A stretch of DNA of 64,000 bases from UBA2334 sp049653005. Its GTDB lineage: Bacteria > Pseudomonadota > Gammaproteobacteria > Burkholderiales > Burkholderiaceae_C. Numbering within the stretch: the first letter of the stretch is position 1; each line of letters begins with the position of its first letter. Made by a program: the position numbers and the translations under genes. The stretch spans positions 1 through 64,000 of the forward strand of contig JBASFL010000054.1 in assembly GCA_049653005.1 (NCBI GenBank), given 5' to 3'. The notes under the pieces were generated by a model. That model did no database searches. It was not told the DNA's origin and was given only the letters and a program-made list of their open reading frames with translations. Shown here piece after piece: positions 25,754-34,946 of the stretch.

Positions 25754-26577
25754 GCCCGCTGGTGTGGCCCCTGTGGGTCCGATGGTGGGTTTTGGCCGGT
25801 GTGTTGGGGGTGCTGCAAGCATGTGCCCACCCCGGCGGTGGTGCGGCCGCGCCCCAAACCGGCGCAGGCGGCGCTGATTTCGTCACCGAGTCCGATGAGC
25901 CCGATGCGCGCAAACGGGCACGGTTGCGAATTGAGCTGGCCACGGGCTATTTCGAACAAGGGCAAACCACGGTTGCCCTTGACGAGGTCAAGCAAGCGTT
26001 GGTGGCCGATGCCACCTACGCTCCAGCTTACAACCTTCGGGGCTTGGCCTATATGCGCCTGGGTGAAATGCGACTGGCCGAAGAGAGCTTTCGTCGGGCG
26101 GTGGCGTTGGCACCCAGAGACGCCAATTTGGCACACAACTTGGGTTGGCTGCTGTGCCAGCAATCCCGCTTCACCGACGCCCAGCCTTTGTTTGATTCCG
26201 CTCTGCTCAGCCCCATGTATGGGGGCAGGGCGAAAACTTTGTTGACCCAAGGCATTTGCCAGGCGCGTGCGGGCAAGCCCATTGACGCGGAAGCGTCCTT
26301 GTCCAAAGCATTTGAATTGGACGCGGGCAACCCGGTCATCAGTTTCAATTTGGCCCAGTTGCAGTTCAACCGGGGTGAATTGAACAAGGCCCAGTTCCAC
26401 CTGCGCCGCTTGAACAACAGCGAGTTGGCCAACGTTGAAACCTTGTGGTTGGGCATGAAAACCGAGCAGCGCTTGGGCAACCGCGATGCGTTGCGCCAAT
26501 TGGGTGACCAACTCAAGCGGCGCTACCCACAATCCCGTGAATTGGGCTCGTACGAGCGAGGCGCCTTCCATGAGTGA
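25750..26577 (+). CDS. pilW: Type IV pilus biogenesis/stability lipoprotein PilW (PilF), TPR protein
   Basis: A 275-aa lipoprotein with lipobox VLQAC (Cys25) and at least four TPR units, for example ATGYFEQGQTTVALDEVKQAL and PAYNLRGLAYMRLGEMRLAE. In type IV pilus systems this outer-membrane lipoprotein is needed for secretin PilQ assembly. I take the GTG at 25750, which overlaps the rlmN stop as GTGA and gives a normal signal peptide; an ATG at 25726 would add eight residues from inside rlmN. No other pilus genes are in the window. Confidence 0.9.
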   Translation: MSPLVWPLWVRWWVLAGVLGVLQACAHPGGGAAAPQTGAGGADFVTESDEPDARKRARLRIELATGYFEQGQTTVALDEVKQALVADATYAPAYNLRGLAYMRLGEMRLAEESFRRAVALAPRDANLAHNLGWLLCQQSRFTDAQPLFDSALLSPMYGGRAKTLLTQGICQARAGKPIDAEASLSKAFELDAGNPVISFNLAQLQFNRGELNKAQFHLRRLNNSELANVETLWLGMKTEQRLGNRDALRQLGDQLKRRYPQSRELGSYERGAFHE

Positions 26578-27463
26578 CCCCACCACCTCTTTGCCGTTGA
26601 CCGCTCAAGAATCCAGTGGCCCCACCCCGGGCCAAATGATTCGCCAGGCTCGCGAGGCCATGGGCCTCCACATCGTGGCACTGGCTGCGGCCTTGAAAGT
26701 CCCTGTGCGCAAGTTGGAGGCGCTTGAATCCAACCGTTGGGAAGAGCTGACCGACACCACGTTTACAAGAGCCCTTGCATCCAGCGTGGCACGCCATTTG
26801 AAAATAGATCCAGCCCCAGTGTTGGCGGGTTTGCCGACGGCTGCATTGGCTCCGCTGTCGTCATCGGCGGGGCTGGGTCGCGTGAAAGATGGCCACTCGC
26901 CTGTCAGCTTGGCATTGACGCCCTCGTTGTCTTTCGGGCGACCCGCATGGCTGGTGGTTGCGTTGTTGGCGGGGGCCGTTGTTTTGTATTTCTCCCCCCA
27001 GTTGATGGCTCTGTTGCCGGCGGCAAAAGACACCCCTGTCGAGGCAGCGGCGACGGCGCCCAACGGGGGGCCTGCCACGGCCCTCTCAACCATTGCAGTG
27101 CCCCCCATGGAGCCCATCACCCCACCACCGCAGCCCGTGGTGCCTGCCATCCGTTTGCCCGAACAGCCTGCAACCCCTGTGGAGCCCTCTGCAACAGTGG
27201 CAAACGCTCCCACGTCCACCGAGTCCGGCCGGGTGCTGGTGCTCACGGCCACCGTGGACACATGGGTTGAAGTGACCGACAGTGGCAAACGGGTCCGCAT
27301 CCAGCGGGTCCTCAAACAAGGAGAAGAAGCCGTGTTTGCAGAAGGAGCTCCTTTTGGGGTTGTGTTGGGAAATGCCGCAGGCGCCCGTGTGACCGTGCGC
27401 GGTCAACCCCTGGACTTCGTGGCACAGACCAAGAACAACGTGGCCCGTTTCGAAGTCAAGTGA
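26570..27463 (+). CDS. rodZ: Cytoskeletal protein RodZ-like (HTH, one membrane segment)
   Basis: A 297-aa protein. An N-terminal helix-turn-helix (GQMIRQAREAMGLHIVALA, about 22-85) binds MreB in the family. A single transmembrane helix (WLVVALLAGAVVLYFSP, about 124-140) and a Pro/Thr-rich periplasmic linker lead to a C-terminal DUF4115 beta domain (VDTWVEVTDSGKRVR). RodZ links MreB to elongation of the rod. The start ATG at 26570 overlaps the pilW stop. The linker, rich in PPPQP and PATPVEP, is where length varies between species. Confidence 0.92.
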   Translation: MSDPTTSLPLTAQESSGPTPGQMIRQAREAMGLHIVALAAALKVPVRKLEALESNRWEELTDTTFTRALASSVARHLKIDPAPVLAGLPTAALAPLSSSAGLGRVKDGHSPVSLALTPSLSFGRPAWLVVALLAGAVVLYFSPQLMALLPAAKDTPVEAAATAPNGGPATALSTIAVPPMEPITPPPQPVVPAIRLPEQPATPVEPSATVANAPTSTESGRVLVLTATVDTWVEVTDSGKRVRIQRVLKQGEEAVFAEGAPFGVVLGNAAGARVTVRGQPLDFVAQTKNNVARFEVK

Positions 27464-27474
27464 CGGTTCCGCCT

Positions 27475-28737
27475 ATGTCCCATTCGATTTTCAACACCGA
27501 GACAGATACCGCCGCCACTGCCCGTACCCATGCGGTGCGTGTGTCTTGGGGCAGTCACCACGTGGTGGTGGGGGGCGGTGCGCCCGTGCGCATCCAGTCC
27601 ATGACCAACACAGACACGGTGGATGCCGTGGGCACGGCCATACAGGTGAAAGAGTTGGCCTTGGCCGGGTCTGAGCTGGTGCGCATCACGGTCAACAACG
27701 ATGAAGCGGCCAAGGCCGTGCCTTACATCCGCGAGCAGCTTGACCGCATGGGCATCAACGTGCCGCTGGTGGGGGACTTTCACTACAACGGGCACCGGCT
27801 TTTGACCGACCACCCGGACTGCGCCCAAGCCTTGTCCAAATACCGCATCAACCCCGGCAACGTGGGGCGAGGCGAAAAGCGCGACCGGCAGTTTCTGCAA
27901 ATGGTGGAAATCGCCGCGCGGCTGAACAAAGCCATTCGCATCGGGGTGAACTGGGGCAGCCTGGACCAAGATTTGCTGGCCAGGATGATGGACGAAAACA
28001 GCCGCCGCGCCGCGCCTTGGGATGCCAAGCAGGTGATGTACGAGGCGCTCATCGCATCGGCCCTTGATTCGGCACACCAGGCAGTGGAGGCGGGGTTGCC
28101 CGCCGATCAAATCATTCTGTCGTGCAAGGTCAGTGGCGTGCAGGATTTGGTGGCGGTGTACCAGCAACTGGCCCAACGCAGCCGGTTCGCGTTGCACCTG
28201 GGGCTGACCGAGGCGGGCATGGGCACCAAAGGCACCGTGGCCTCGGCAGCGGCTTTGTCCATCCTGTTGCAGCAGGGCATTGGCGACACGATTCGGGTGT
28301 CCCTCACCCCAGAGCCCGGTGAAGCCCGCACCCAAGAGGTGGTGGTGGCGTCTGAAATTTTGCAGTCCCTCGGCCTGCGTGCGTTTGTGCCCAGCGTCAC
28401 GGCCTGCCCGGGTTGTGGCCGCACCACCAGCACCACGTTCCAAGAGCTGGCCAAACAAATCGACGATTTCCTGCGCCAGTCCATGCCCGTTTGGCGCACC
28501 CGTTACCCCGGCGTGGAAAGCATGAAAGTGGCGGTGATGGGCTGCATCGTCAACGGGCCGGGTGAAAGCAAACACGCCGACATCGGCATCAGCCTGCCCG
28601 GCACGGGCGAGGCCCCGGCAGCGCCGGTCTACATCGACGGTGAAAAGCGACTGACCCTTCGCGGCGAAGGCATTGCCCGCGAGTTTCAGACCGTCGTCGA
28701 AAACTACATTCAACAACGTTTTGGTGGCCAGTCCTGA
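27475..28737 (+). CDS. ispG: 4-hydroxy-3-methylbut-2-enyl diphosphate synthase (flavodoxin-type)
   Basis: A 420-aa iron-sulfur enzyme of the MEP isoprenoid pathway. It carries QSMTNTDTVD near the start, the cluster cysteines in ACPGCGRTTSTTFQEL and MGCIVNGPGESKHAD, and the TIM-barrel NPGNVG motif. It converts ME-cPP to HMBPP in the cytosol. Two starts are possible: the ATG at 27475, used here, or a GTG at 27460 that overlaps the rodZ stop as GTGA. Neither has a clear ribosome site. Confidence 0.95.
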   Translation: MSHSIFNTETDTAATARTHAVRVSWGSHHVVVGGGAPVRIQSMTNTDTVDAVGTAIQVKELALAGSELVRITVNNDEAAKAVPYIREQLDRMGINVPLVGDFHYNGHRLLTDHPDCAQALSKYRINPGNVGRGEKRDRQFLQMVEIAARLNKAIRIGVNWGSLDQDLLARMMDENSRRAAPWDAKQVMYEALIASALDSAHQAVEAGLPADQIILSCKVSGVQDLVAVYQQLAQRSRFALHLGLTEAGMGTKGTVASAAALSILLQQGIGDTIRVSLTPEPGEARTQEVVVASEILQSLGLRAFVPSVTACPGCGRTTSTTFQELAKQIDDFLRQSMPVWRTRYPGVESMKVAVMGCIVNGPGESKHADIGISLPGTGEAPAAPVYIDGEKRLTLRGEGIAREFQTVVENYIQQRFGGQS

Positions 28738-28767
28738 CCCGTGTCAGGCCGCGCTGCATTCATTTCC

Positions 28768-30066
28768 ATGGCTGAAAAAATCACCGCCGTCAAAGGCATG
28801 AACGACATATTCCCTGCCGAATCGGCGGCTTGGGAATGGCTGGAGGCAGAGCTGCGCGAGTTGATGACCCGCTACAGCTACCGCAATGTCCGCACCCCCA
28901 TCGTGGAGCCCACGGCACTCTTCGTGCGGGGCTTGGGTGAGGTGACCGACATTGTGGAAAAGGAGATGTACTCCTTTGAAGACCGCCTGAACGGCGAAGC
29001 CTTGACGCTGCGCCCCGAAAACACCGCGGGTGTGGTGCGCGCGGCCGTGGAACATTCGCTGTTGTACGACGGCGGCAAACGGCTGTACTACATGGGCCCT
29101 ATGTTCCGCCACGAGCGCCCCCAGCGCGGGCGTTACCGGCAATTTCACCAGTTTGGTGCAGAGGCGCTGGGTTTTGCCGGCCCTGACGTGGACGCCGAGT
29201 TGATCCTGATGGCTTGTGACCTGTGGGCCCGTTTGGGCCTGACGGGCGTGAAGCTCGAAATCAACAGCCTGGGGCAACCCGCAGAGCGCCAGCAGCACCG
29301 GCAGGCGCTCATCGCGTACTTCGAAGCCCACGCCGAGCAGCTTGACGAAGACGCCCGTCGCCGTTTGCATACCAACCCGCTGCGCATTCTGGACACCAAA
29401 AACCCCGCGATGCAGGCATTGGTCAATGCTGCCCCACGGTTGATGGACCACTTGGGCGAGGCGTCGTTGGCCCACTTCAATGGCTTGCGTGCCATTTTGG
29501 ATGCCAACGGCATCACCTACGCCGTGAACACCCGTCTGGTGCGGGGCATGGATTACTACAACCTGTCGGTTTTCGAGTTTGTCACCGACCAACTCGGTTC
29601 CCAAGGCACGGTGTGCGCGGGCGGGCGGTACGATGGCCTCATCGGTCAAATCGGTGGCAAACCCGCACCGGCCGTGGGTTGGGCGTTGGGCATGGAGCGC
29701 ATTTTGGAGTTGCTCAAGTCCGCCCAATTGTTGCCCGCGCAGCCCCTGCCCGATGTGTTTGCGGTGGTGCCCGATGCAACCGCCTGGCCTGCGGTCTCTC
29801 AAGTGCTGCGTGTGCTGCGCCAACAAGGCCTGAAGGTGCAGATGCACGCGGGCGGCCCCGATGGCATGGGCAGCATGAAGTCCCAATTCAAAAAGGCCGA
29901 TGGCAGTGGCGCACGCTATGCCTTGGTGTTTGGTCAAGACGAACTGGCGCAAGGCATGGTGGCCATCAAACCGCTGCGTGCCACCGACGGCACGTCACAA
30001 GCCCCGGCACAGCGACTGGCCCCGCTGGCCGACGCCGCCAGCTGGGCACCCACGCTGGCGGCATGA
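28768..30066 (+). CDS. hisS: Histidyl-tRNA synthetase
   Basis: A 432-aa class II synthetase: KGMNDIFPAESAAWEWLE at the N-terminus, motif 2 YYMGPMFRHERPQRGRYRQFHQ, the histidine-specific LVRGMDYYNLSVFE loop and AVGWALGMERILEL as motif 3. The C-terminal anticodon-binding domain follows. It charges tRNA-His. The start at 28768 fits the family (MAEKITAVKG); a GTG at 28741 would add nine residues. It shares its catalytic fold with hisZ at 37.5 kb in the same gene run. Confidence 0.96.
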   Translation: MAEKITAVKGMNDIFPAESAAWEWLEAELRELMTRYSYRNVRTPIVEPTALFVRGLGEVTDIVEKEMYSFEDRLNGEALTLRPENTAGVVRAAVEHSLLYDGGKRLYYMGPMFRHERPQRGRYRQFHQFGAEALGFAGPDVDAELILMACDLWARLGLTGVKLEINSLGQPAERQQHRQALIAYFEAHAEQLDEDARRRLHTNPLRILDTKNPAMQALVNAAPRLMDHLGEASLAHFNGLRAILDANGITYAVNTRLVRGMDYYNLSVFEFVTDQLGSQGTVCAGGRYDGLIGQIGGKPAPAVGWALGMERILELLKSAQLLPAQPLPDVFAVVPDATAWPAVSQVLRVLRQQGLKVQMHAGGPDGMGSMKSQFKKADGSGARYALVFGQDELAQGMVAIKPLRATDGTSQAPAQRLAPLADAASWAPTLAA

Positions 30067-30113
30067 CCCTGCGCCACCCCTAGAATCCACCCCTTTACAA
30101 AAACAACTGTCAC

Positions 30114-30797
30114 ATGGCCCAAAGTCTCGACCTCGAAGAACAGGAACAACTTGACCAGCTCAAGCATTTCTGGAGCCGCTACGGCAACGCCATCACCTGG
30201 GCATTGATTGTCATTTTTGGCTCTTTCGCCGCTTGGAATGGGTGGAACTATTGGCAGCGCAAGCAGGCCATGGGGGCCTCTGCGCTTTACGACGAAATCG
30301 AACGCGCGGTTACCGACAAAGATGCCCAGCGCATGGAGCGTGCGCTGTCTGACATGAAGGACGAATTCGCCGCCACCACCTTTGCCCAACAAGGTGCCTT
30401 GTTGGCGGCCAACGGCTTGAACACCGCAGGCAAGCCCGATCAAGCCAAAGCCGCGTTGGCCTGGGCCGCAGACCAAAAAGGCGACGACGGTTTGCAGGCC
30501 TTGGCGCGTTTGCGCCTGGCGGCCCTGGCCCTGGAAGCGAATGCACCCGACGAAGCCAGCAAATGGTTGGACGCGCCCATGCCCACCGAATTCGCGGCAC
30601 TGGTCGCCGACCGCCAGGGCGATGTGCACTTGGCCCAAGGCCGCAAGACAGAAGCCCGTGCCTCTTTTGAAAAGGCCTACCAGCTGTTTGAAGAAAAGAC
30701 CGAGTACCGCCAGCTGGTCGAGGTCAAACTCAACGCCTTGGGGGTGGATCCCAAGGCCAACGTGTCCCCTGCCGCACCTGCGGTGGTTGGCAAATAA
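30114..30797 (+). CDS. yfgM: YfgM-family ancillary SecYEG translocon subunit
   Basis: A 227-aa protein with a short cytosolic N-terminus rich in Glu and Gln, one membrane helix (about 25-40, ITWALIVIFGSFAAW) and a periplasmic TPR-like domain (NTAGKPDQAKAALAWAADQ). In E. coli YfgM sits at the Sec translocon with PpiD and passes substrates to periplasmic chaperones. The order hisS-yfgM-bamB-der matches E. coli. A repeat copy begins at its stop codon. Confidence 0.93.
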   Translation: MAQSLDLEEQEQLDQLKHFWSRYGNAITWALIVIFGSFAAWNGWNYWQRKQAMGASALYDEIERAVTDKDAQRMERALSDMKDEFAATTFAQQGALLAANGLNTAGKPDQAKAALAWAADQKGDDGLQALARLRLAALALEANAPDEASKWLDAPMPTEFAALVADRQGDVHLAQGRKTEARASFEKAYQLFEEKTEYRQLVEVKLNALGVDPKANVSPAAPAVVGK

Positions 30798-30850
30798 ATT
30801 TAAGGCTTTTTATGGCCCCAGCGCTTATTGGTAAACGTTTTGTTGCTATG
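30792..30850 (+). repeat. Dispersed intergenic repeat, copy D (contains the bamB start codon)
   Basis: It begins at the yfgM stop: AATTT, 20 bases including TTTTTATGGCCCCAG, CGCTTA at 30822-30827, 17 bases, GCTA. The ATG at 30812 used by bamB lies inside it, where other copies read TTTTTTGGCC. Confidence 0.75.
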
Positions 30851-31936
30851 GGTTTGGTGGCTCTTTTGGCCGCCTGTTCCTCATCAGGCAACAAGCCCAA
30901 ACCCGCACCTTTGGCGGCCCTGGCACCTGTGGTAGCGGCCCAGCAGGTCTGGACCAGTCGCGTGGGCGACGCGGGTGGCATGGCCCTGTCTGTGCACGGG
31001 GACAAGGTGGTGGTGGCCTCGCGCAGCGGCACCGTGGCCATGGTCGAAACCTCTCGGGGGGCTGATGTTTGGCGCATGGCGCTGGGCGAAGCCCTGTCGG
31101 CCGGGGTGGGGTCTGACGGTCACTTGGCGGCGGTGATCACCGCCCGCAACGAACTGGTGGCCGTGGTGGCGGGTCAAACCGTTTGGCGCCAGCGTTTGCC
31201 GTTTGCCTCGTTCACTGCGCCGTTGGTGGCCGGTCAACGGGTGTTTGTGCTCGGTGCCGACCGTTCGGTCACCGCGTTCGACGGCAACAGCGGTGCCCGC
31301 CTGTGGACGCAATCGCGCACCGGGGAGGCCCTGGCCTTGCGCCAGCCTGGCGTCTTGGTGCCCTTTGGCGACACCTTGCTGGCTGGGCTGGGCGCACGTT
31401 TTGTCAGCCTGAACCCCAACAACGGCAGCGTGCGCTGGGATGTGCCGTTGGCCAGCCCCAAAGGGGCCAACGACATCGAACGCATGATCGACCTGGTGGG
31501 CCCGGTGGACCGCCGTGATACCGTGGTGTGTGCCCGCGCCTTCCAGTCTGTGGTGGGTTGTGTGGACGCCGCGCGTGGCCAGCTCAAATGGACGCAGCCT
31601 GCCGATGGACGTTGGGGCTTGCAAGGCGATGAGCGTCATGTGTTTGGCACTGAAAACAACGGCAACGTGGTGGCATACGCCCGTGACACGGGCAACAAGG
31701 CCTGGACCACATCGGCACTGGCCCACCGAGACCTGGGCGCACCGCTGGTGCTGGGGCGCTCCGTGGTGGTGGGAGACGCCGCCGGTTTTGTGCATTTGCT
31801 GTCCCGGGAAGACGGCACCCCCACCGGTCGCTTGAGCACCGATGGCTCCCCCATCCAGTCTCCCCCAGCGGTGGCGGGCAACACCTTGCTGGTGTTGACC
31901 CAAAATGGCAATTTGTTTGCCTGGCGTCCCCAATGA
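30812..31936 (+). CDS. bamB: Outer-membrane assembly lipoprotein BamB
   Basis: A 374-aa beta-propeller lipoprotein of the BAM complex. The lipobox LLAAC puts the acylated Cys at residue 22. Repeated blades show GTVAMVETSRGADVWRM, FDGNSGARLWTQ and LNPNNGSVRWDVPL. The start used is the ATG at 30812: it gives a proper signal peptide with Lys8-Arg9 ahead of the hydrophobic core, while the next ATG at 30848 would leave only nine residues before the lipobox. That start codon and the first residues come from a dispersed repeat, which is odd. der follows after 37 bases. Confidence 0.93.
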   Translation: MAPALIGKRFVAMGLVALLAACSSSGNKPKPAPLAALAPVVAAQQVWTSRVGDAGGMALSVHGDKVVVASRSGTVAMVETSRGADVWRMALGEALSAGVGSDGHLAAVITARNELVAVVAGQTVWRQRLPFASFTAPLVAGQRVFVLGADRSVTAFDGNSGARLWTQSRTGEALALRQPGVLVPFGDTLLAGLGARFVSLNPNNGSVRWDVPLASPKGANDIERMIDLVGPVDRRDTVVCARAFQSVVGCVDAARGQLKWTQPADGRWGLQGDERHVFGTENNGNVVAYARDTGNKAWTTSALAHRDLGAPLVLGRSVVVGDAAGFVHLLSREDGTPTGRLSTDGSPIQSPPAVAGNTLLVLTQNGNLFAWRPQ

Positions 31937-31973
31937 GGCGTGACGCCGACCCAATCAACCTAGGGCTTGACCT

Positions 31974-33308
31974 TTGAAACCTGTGATTGCCCTTGTCGGG
32001 CGCCCCAACGTGGGCAAGTCCACCCTGTTCAACCGGCTGACCAAAAGCCGTGACGCCATCGTGGCCGATTTTGCAGGCCTGACCCGCGACCGCCACTACG
32101 GCAACGGCCGTTTGGGTGCGCGCGAGTTCATCGTGATCGACACCGGCGGCTTCGAGCCCGATGCCCACGAGGGCATCTACATGGAAATGGCCAAGCAAAC
32201 CCGCCAGGCGGTGGCCGAGGCCGACGTGGTGCTGTTCATCGTCGATGGCCGTGCCGGTGTCAGCGCACAAGACCATGAAATCGCCCAATACCTGCGTCGC
32301 CTGGGCAAACCCTGCTTGCTGGTGGCCAACAAGTCCGAGGGCATGAAAGACGGCATCAAGCTCAGCGAGTTCTTTGAACTGGGGCTGGGCGAAGTCGTTC
32401 CGGTGTCTGCCTCACACGGCCAGGGCGTGCGCTCCTTGACCGAGCTGGCGTTGGAAACCCTGCAATTGCCTGAGGAAGACGAAGCCGAGGCAGAAGACCC
32501 CAACACCATTCGACTGGCCGTGGCCGGCCGCCCCAACGTGGGCAAAAGCACCCTCATCAATGCGTGGTTGGGCGAAGAGCGCCTGGTGGCTTTTGACATG
32601 CCCGGCACCACCCGCGACGCCATTTCCGTGCCTTTCGAGCGCGACGGCAAAAAATTTGAGCTGATCGATACCGCAGGCCTGCGCCGCAAAGGCAAGGTGT
32701 TTGAGGCGATCGAGAAGTTCTCCGTCGTCAAAACCCTGCAAGCCATTGAAAACGCCAACGTGGTGCTGTTGTTGCTCGACGCCACGCAGGGCGTGACCGA
32801 CCAGGACGCCCACATTGCCGGCTATATCCTGGAAAGTGGCCGTGCCGTGGTGATTGCGGTCAACAAATGGGATGTGGTGGACGAGTACCAGCGCAAATTG
32901 GTGGAGCGCTCCATCGAGCAGCGGCTGGCTTTTTTGAAGTTCGCCAACCTGCACCTGATTTCTGCGAAAAAACGCCAGGGCTTGGCCCCGGTGTGGAAAT
33001 CCATTGCACAAGCCCACGCCGCGGCCAATTGCAAGATGACCACCCCTGTGCTGACACGCCTGCTGCTGGAGGCCGTGCAATTCCAGCAGCCACAGCGCAG
33101 TGGCATGTTCCGCCCCAAACCCCGCTACGCCCACCAAGGCGGCATGAACCCACCGGTGGTGGTGGTGCACGGCAACTCGCTGGAGCATGTCACCGACACC
33201 TACAAGCGGTTCCTTGAAGGGCGTTTCCGCAAAGCATTTGACCTGGTGGGCACACCGCTGCGCATCGAAATGAAAACATCCACCAATCCCTACAAAGATC
33301 AGGACTAA
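31974..33308 (+). CDS. der: Ribosome-assembly GTPase Der (EngA)
   Basis: A 444-aa protein with two tandem GTPase domains, P-loops GRPNVGKS at 8-15 and again near 184-191, each with a DTAG-type switch (IDTGGFEP and IDTAGLRRKGK) and N/TKxD-type specificity loops. A C-terminal KH-like domain ends the protein. Der works in maturation of the 50S subunit. The start is a TTG at 31974: the product begins MKPVIALVGRPNVGKS, exactly the family N-terminus, and no ATG or GTG is available. hfq follows. Confidence 0.96.
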   Translation: MKPVIALVGRPNVGKSTLFNRLTKSRDAIVADFAGLTRDRHYGNGRLGAREFIVIDTGGFEPDAHEGIYMEMAKQTRQAVAEADVVLFIVDGRAGVSAQDHEIAQYLRRLGKPCLLVANKSEGMKDGIKLSEFFELGLGEVVPVSASHGQGVRSLTELALETLQLPEEDEAEAEDPNTIRLAVAGRPNVGKSTLINAWLGEERLVAFDMPGTTRDAISVPFERDGKKFELIDTAGLRRKGKVFEAIEKFSVVKTLQAIENANVVLLLLDATQGVTDQDAHIAGYILESGRAVVIAVNKWDVVDEYQRKLVERSIEQRLAFLKFANLHLISAKKRQGLAPVWKSIAQAHAAANCKMTTPVLTRLLLEAVQFQQPQRSGMFRPKPRYAHQGGMNPPVVVVHGNSLEHVTDTYKRFLEGRFRKAFDLVGTPLRIEMKTSTNPYKDQD

Positions 33309-33383
33309 ATCGCTCGAAGCGGTGCGCCGTACCCGGTGTGGTATGGTCACGTTTCCTCAACTTTTCTGAACACGGAACATATC

Positions 33384-33638
33384 GTGAGCAATAACAAAGG
33401 CCAACTTTTGCAAGACCCTTTTCTGAACCAGCTCCGTCGCGAACACGTGCCGGTGTCCATTTATCTGGTCAACGGCATCAAATTGCAGGGGCAAATCGAA
33501 TCGTTTGACCAGTACGTGGTGTTGCTGCGCAACACAGTGACCCAAATGGTCTACAAACACGCCATTTCCACCATCGTCCCGGGCCGCCCGGTGCAGTTTG
33601 CCGTTGCGGGCAACGACGAAGCCGGCTCTCCAACCTGA
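33384..33638 (+). CDS. hfq: RNA chaperone Hfq
   Basis: An 84-aa hexameric Sm-like protein: GQLLQDPFLNQLRREHVPVS is the N-terminal helix and Sm1 start, LVNGIKLQGQIESFDQYVVLL is Sm1, and YKHAISTIVPGRPV is Sm2. It pairs small RNAs with mRNAs. The start is a GTG at 33384, fixed by the family N-terminus (MSNNKGQLLQDP). The C-terminal tail is short. hflX follows, as in E. coli, and both are probably on the same transcript; a hairpin lies between. Confidence 0.97.
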   Translation: MSNNKGQLLQDPFLNQLRREHVPVSIYLVNGIKLQGQIESFDQYVVLLRNTVTQMVYKHAISTIVPGRPVQFAVAGNDEAGSPT

Positions 33639-33647
33639 CCCGGCCTT

Positions 33648-33675
33648 GAACGGCCAGCCTTGGCGCGGGCCGTTC
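33648..33675 (+). other. Hairpin between hfq and hflX
   Basis: GAACGGCC (33648-33655) pairs with GGCCGTTC (33668-33675) around a 12-base loop, without a T tract. It may be an mRNA-processing or stability element rather than a terminator. Confidence 0.4.
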
Positions 33676-33688
33676 ACCCCAAACACCT

Positions 33689-34894
33689 TTGAGTTCATCT
33701 CTTTCCCTCGAAAAGTCTTCTCCCCTCGTTGTGCTGGTGGGGGTCAACTTCGGGGTTGTCAACTTCGACCAGGAGCTGCTGGAGCTCGGCTTGTTGGCCG
33801 AGACCGCAGGCTTCGCAGTGGCCGAGCGGGTGGTGTGCAAACGCCGCGCCCCCGACCCTGCCTTGTTTGTGGGCACGGGCAAAGCCGACGAAATCAAGCT
33901 GCTGGTCACGTCACTGGGCGCCAGCGAGGTCTTGTTTGACCAAGCCTTGAGCCCGGCACAGCAACGCAACCTTGAGCGCTATTTGGGTGTGCCGGTCAAT
34001 GACCGGACGCTGCTCATTCTCGAAATTTTTGCCCAGCGCGCCCGCAGTCACGAAGGCAAGTTGCAGGTCGAGCTGGCGCGGCTCCAATACGTGTCAACCC
34101 GACTGGTGCGGCGGTGGTCGCACTTGGAGCGCCAGCGTGGCGGGGTGGGACACCGGGGAGGACCGGGTGAAACCCAAATCGAGCTGGACCGCCGCATGTT
34201 GTCCGATGCCGTCAAGCGCACCCGCGAGCGGCTGGAAAAGGTCAAAAAACAGCGTGCCACCCAGCGCAAACAGCGCGACCGGCGCAATGCGTTCAACGTA
34301 TCGCTGGTGGGCTACACCAACGCAGGCAAGTCTTCGCTGTTCAATGCGCTGGTGAAAGCCCGCGCTTACGCCGCAGACCAGTTGTTCGCCACGCTGGACA
34401 CCACCACGCGCCAGTTGTACCTGGGCGATGAAGCGGGCTCGGTGTCCCTGTCGGACACCGTGGGTTTTATCCGTGATTTGCCCCACGGGCTGGTGGATGC
34501 TTTTGCCGCCACGCTCCAGGAAGCGGCCGATGCCGATTTGCTGCTGCACGTGGTCGATGCAGCCAACCCCGGGCACTTCGAGCAAATACAAGAAGTGCTT
34601 TCCGTGCTCCAAGACATCGGTGCGGGCCATGTGCCCCAATTGCTGGTGTTCAACAAGCTTGACGCCATGGCACCCGATGCCCTGCCTGCGGAGCTTGTCA
34701 GCACCACTGAACTCGATGGCATGCCGGTTCAGCGCGTGTACGTCAGTGCCCTGAATGGCACGGGCCTGCCCGAGTTGCGCCAATTGTTGGCTGACCTGGC
34801 CATTCAAGGCAAGCGGTTGGCCGACGATGGAGCCCGCAAAGACCCACGCTTCGTGGACTTTGACGAAGCACAAGAGAATCCAGACACGGCGTGA
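33689..34894 (+). CDS. hflX: Ribosome-associated GTPase HflX
   Basis: A 401-aa protein: an N-terminal ATP-binding/RNA domain (GTGKADEIKLLVTSLGASEV, then RARSHEGKLQVELARLQY and the Gly-rich RQRGGVGHRGGPGETQIELDRR) and a GTPase domain with P-loop GYTNAGKSSL near residue 207, DTVGFIRDLPHGLVDAF and FNKLD. HflX splits stalled ribosomes after stress. The start is a TTG at 33689 directly ahead of SSSLSLEKSSPLVVLVG, with no better codon upstream. It follows hfq and precedes hflKC. Confidence 0.95.
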   Translation: MSSSLSLEKSSPLVVLVGVNFGVVNFDQELLELGLLAETAGFAVAERVVCKRRAPDPALFVGTGKADEIKLLVTSLGASEVLFDQALSPAQQRNLERYLGVPVNDRTLLILEIFAQRARSHEGKLQVELARLQYVSTRLVRRWSHLERQRGGVGHRGGPGETQIELDRRMLSDAVKRTRERLEKVKKQRATQRKQRDRRNAFNVSLVGYTNAGKSSLFNALVKARAYAADQLFATLDTTTRQLYLGDEAGSVSLSDTVGFIRDLPHGLVDAFAATLQEAADADLLLHVVDAANPGHFEQIQEVLSVLQDIGAGHVPQLLVFNKLDAMAPDALPAELVSTTELDGMPVQRVYVSALNGTGLPELRQLLADLAIQGKRLADDGARKDPRFVDFDEAQENPDTA

Positions 34895-34946
34895 ACGTTT
34901 TGTGCACGGCGCCATCCCACAGTTTCTATCCATGATGTTTCACAGA

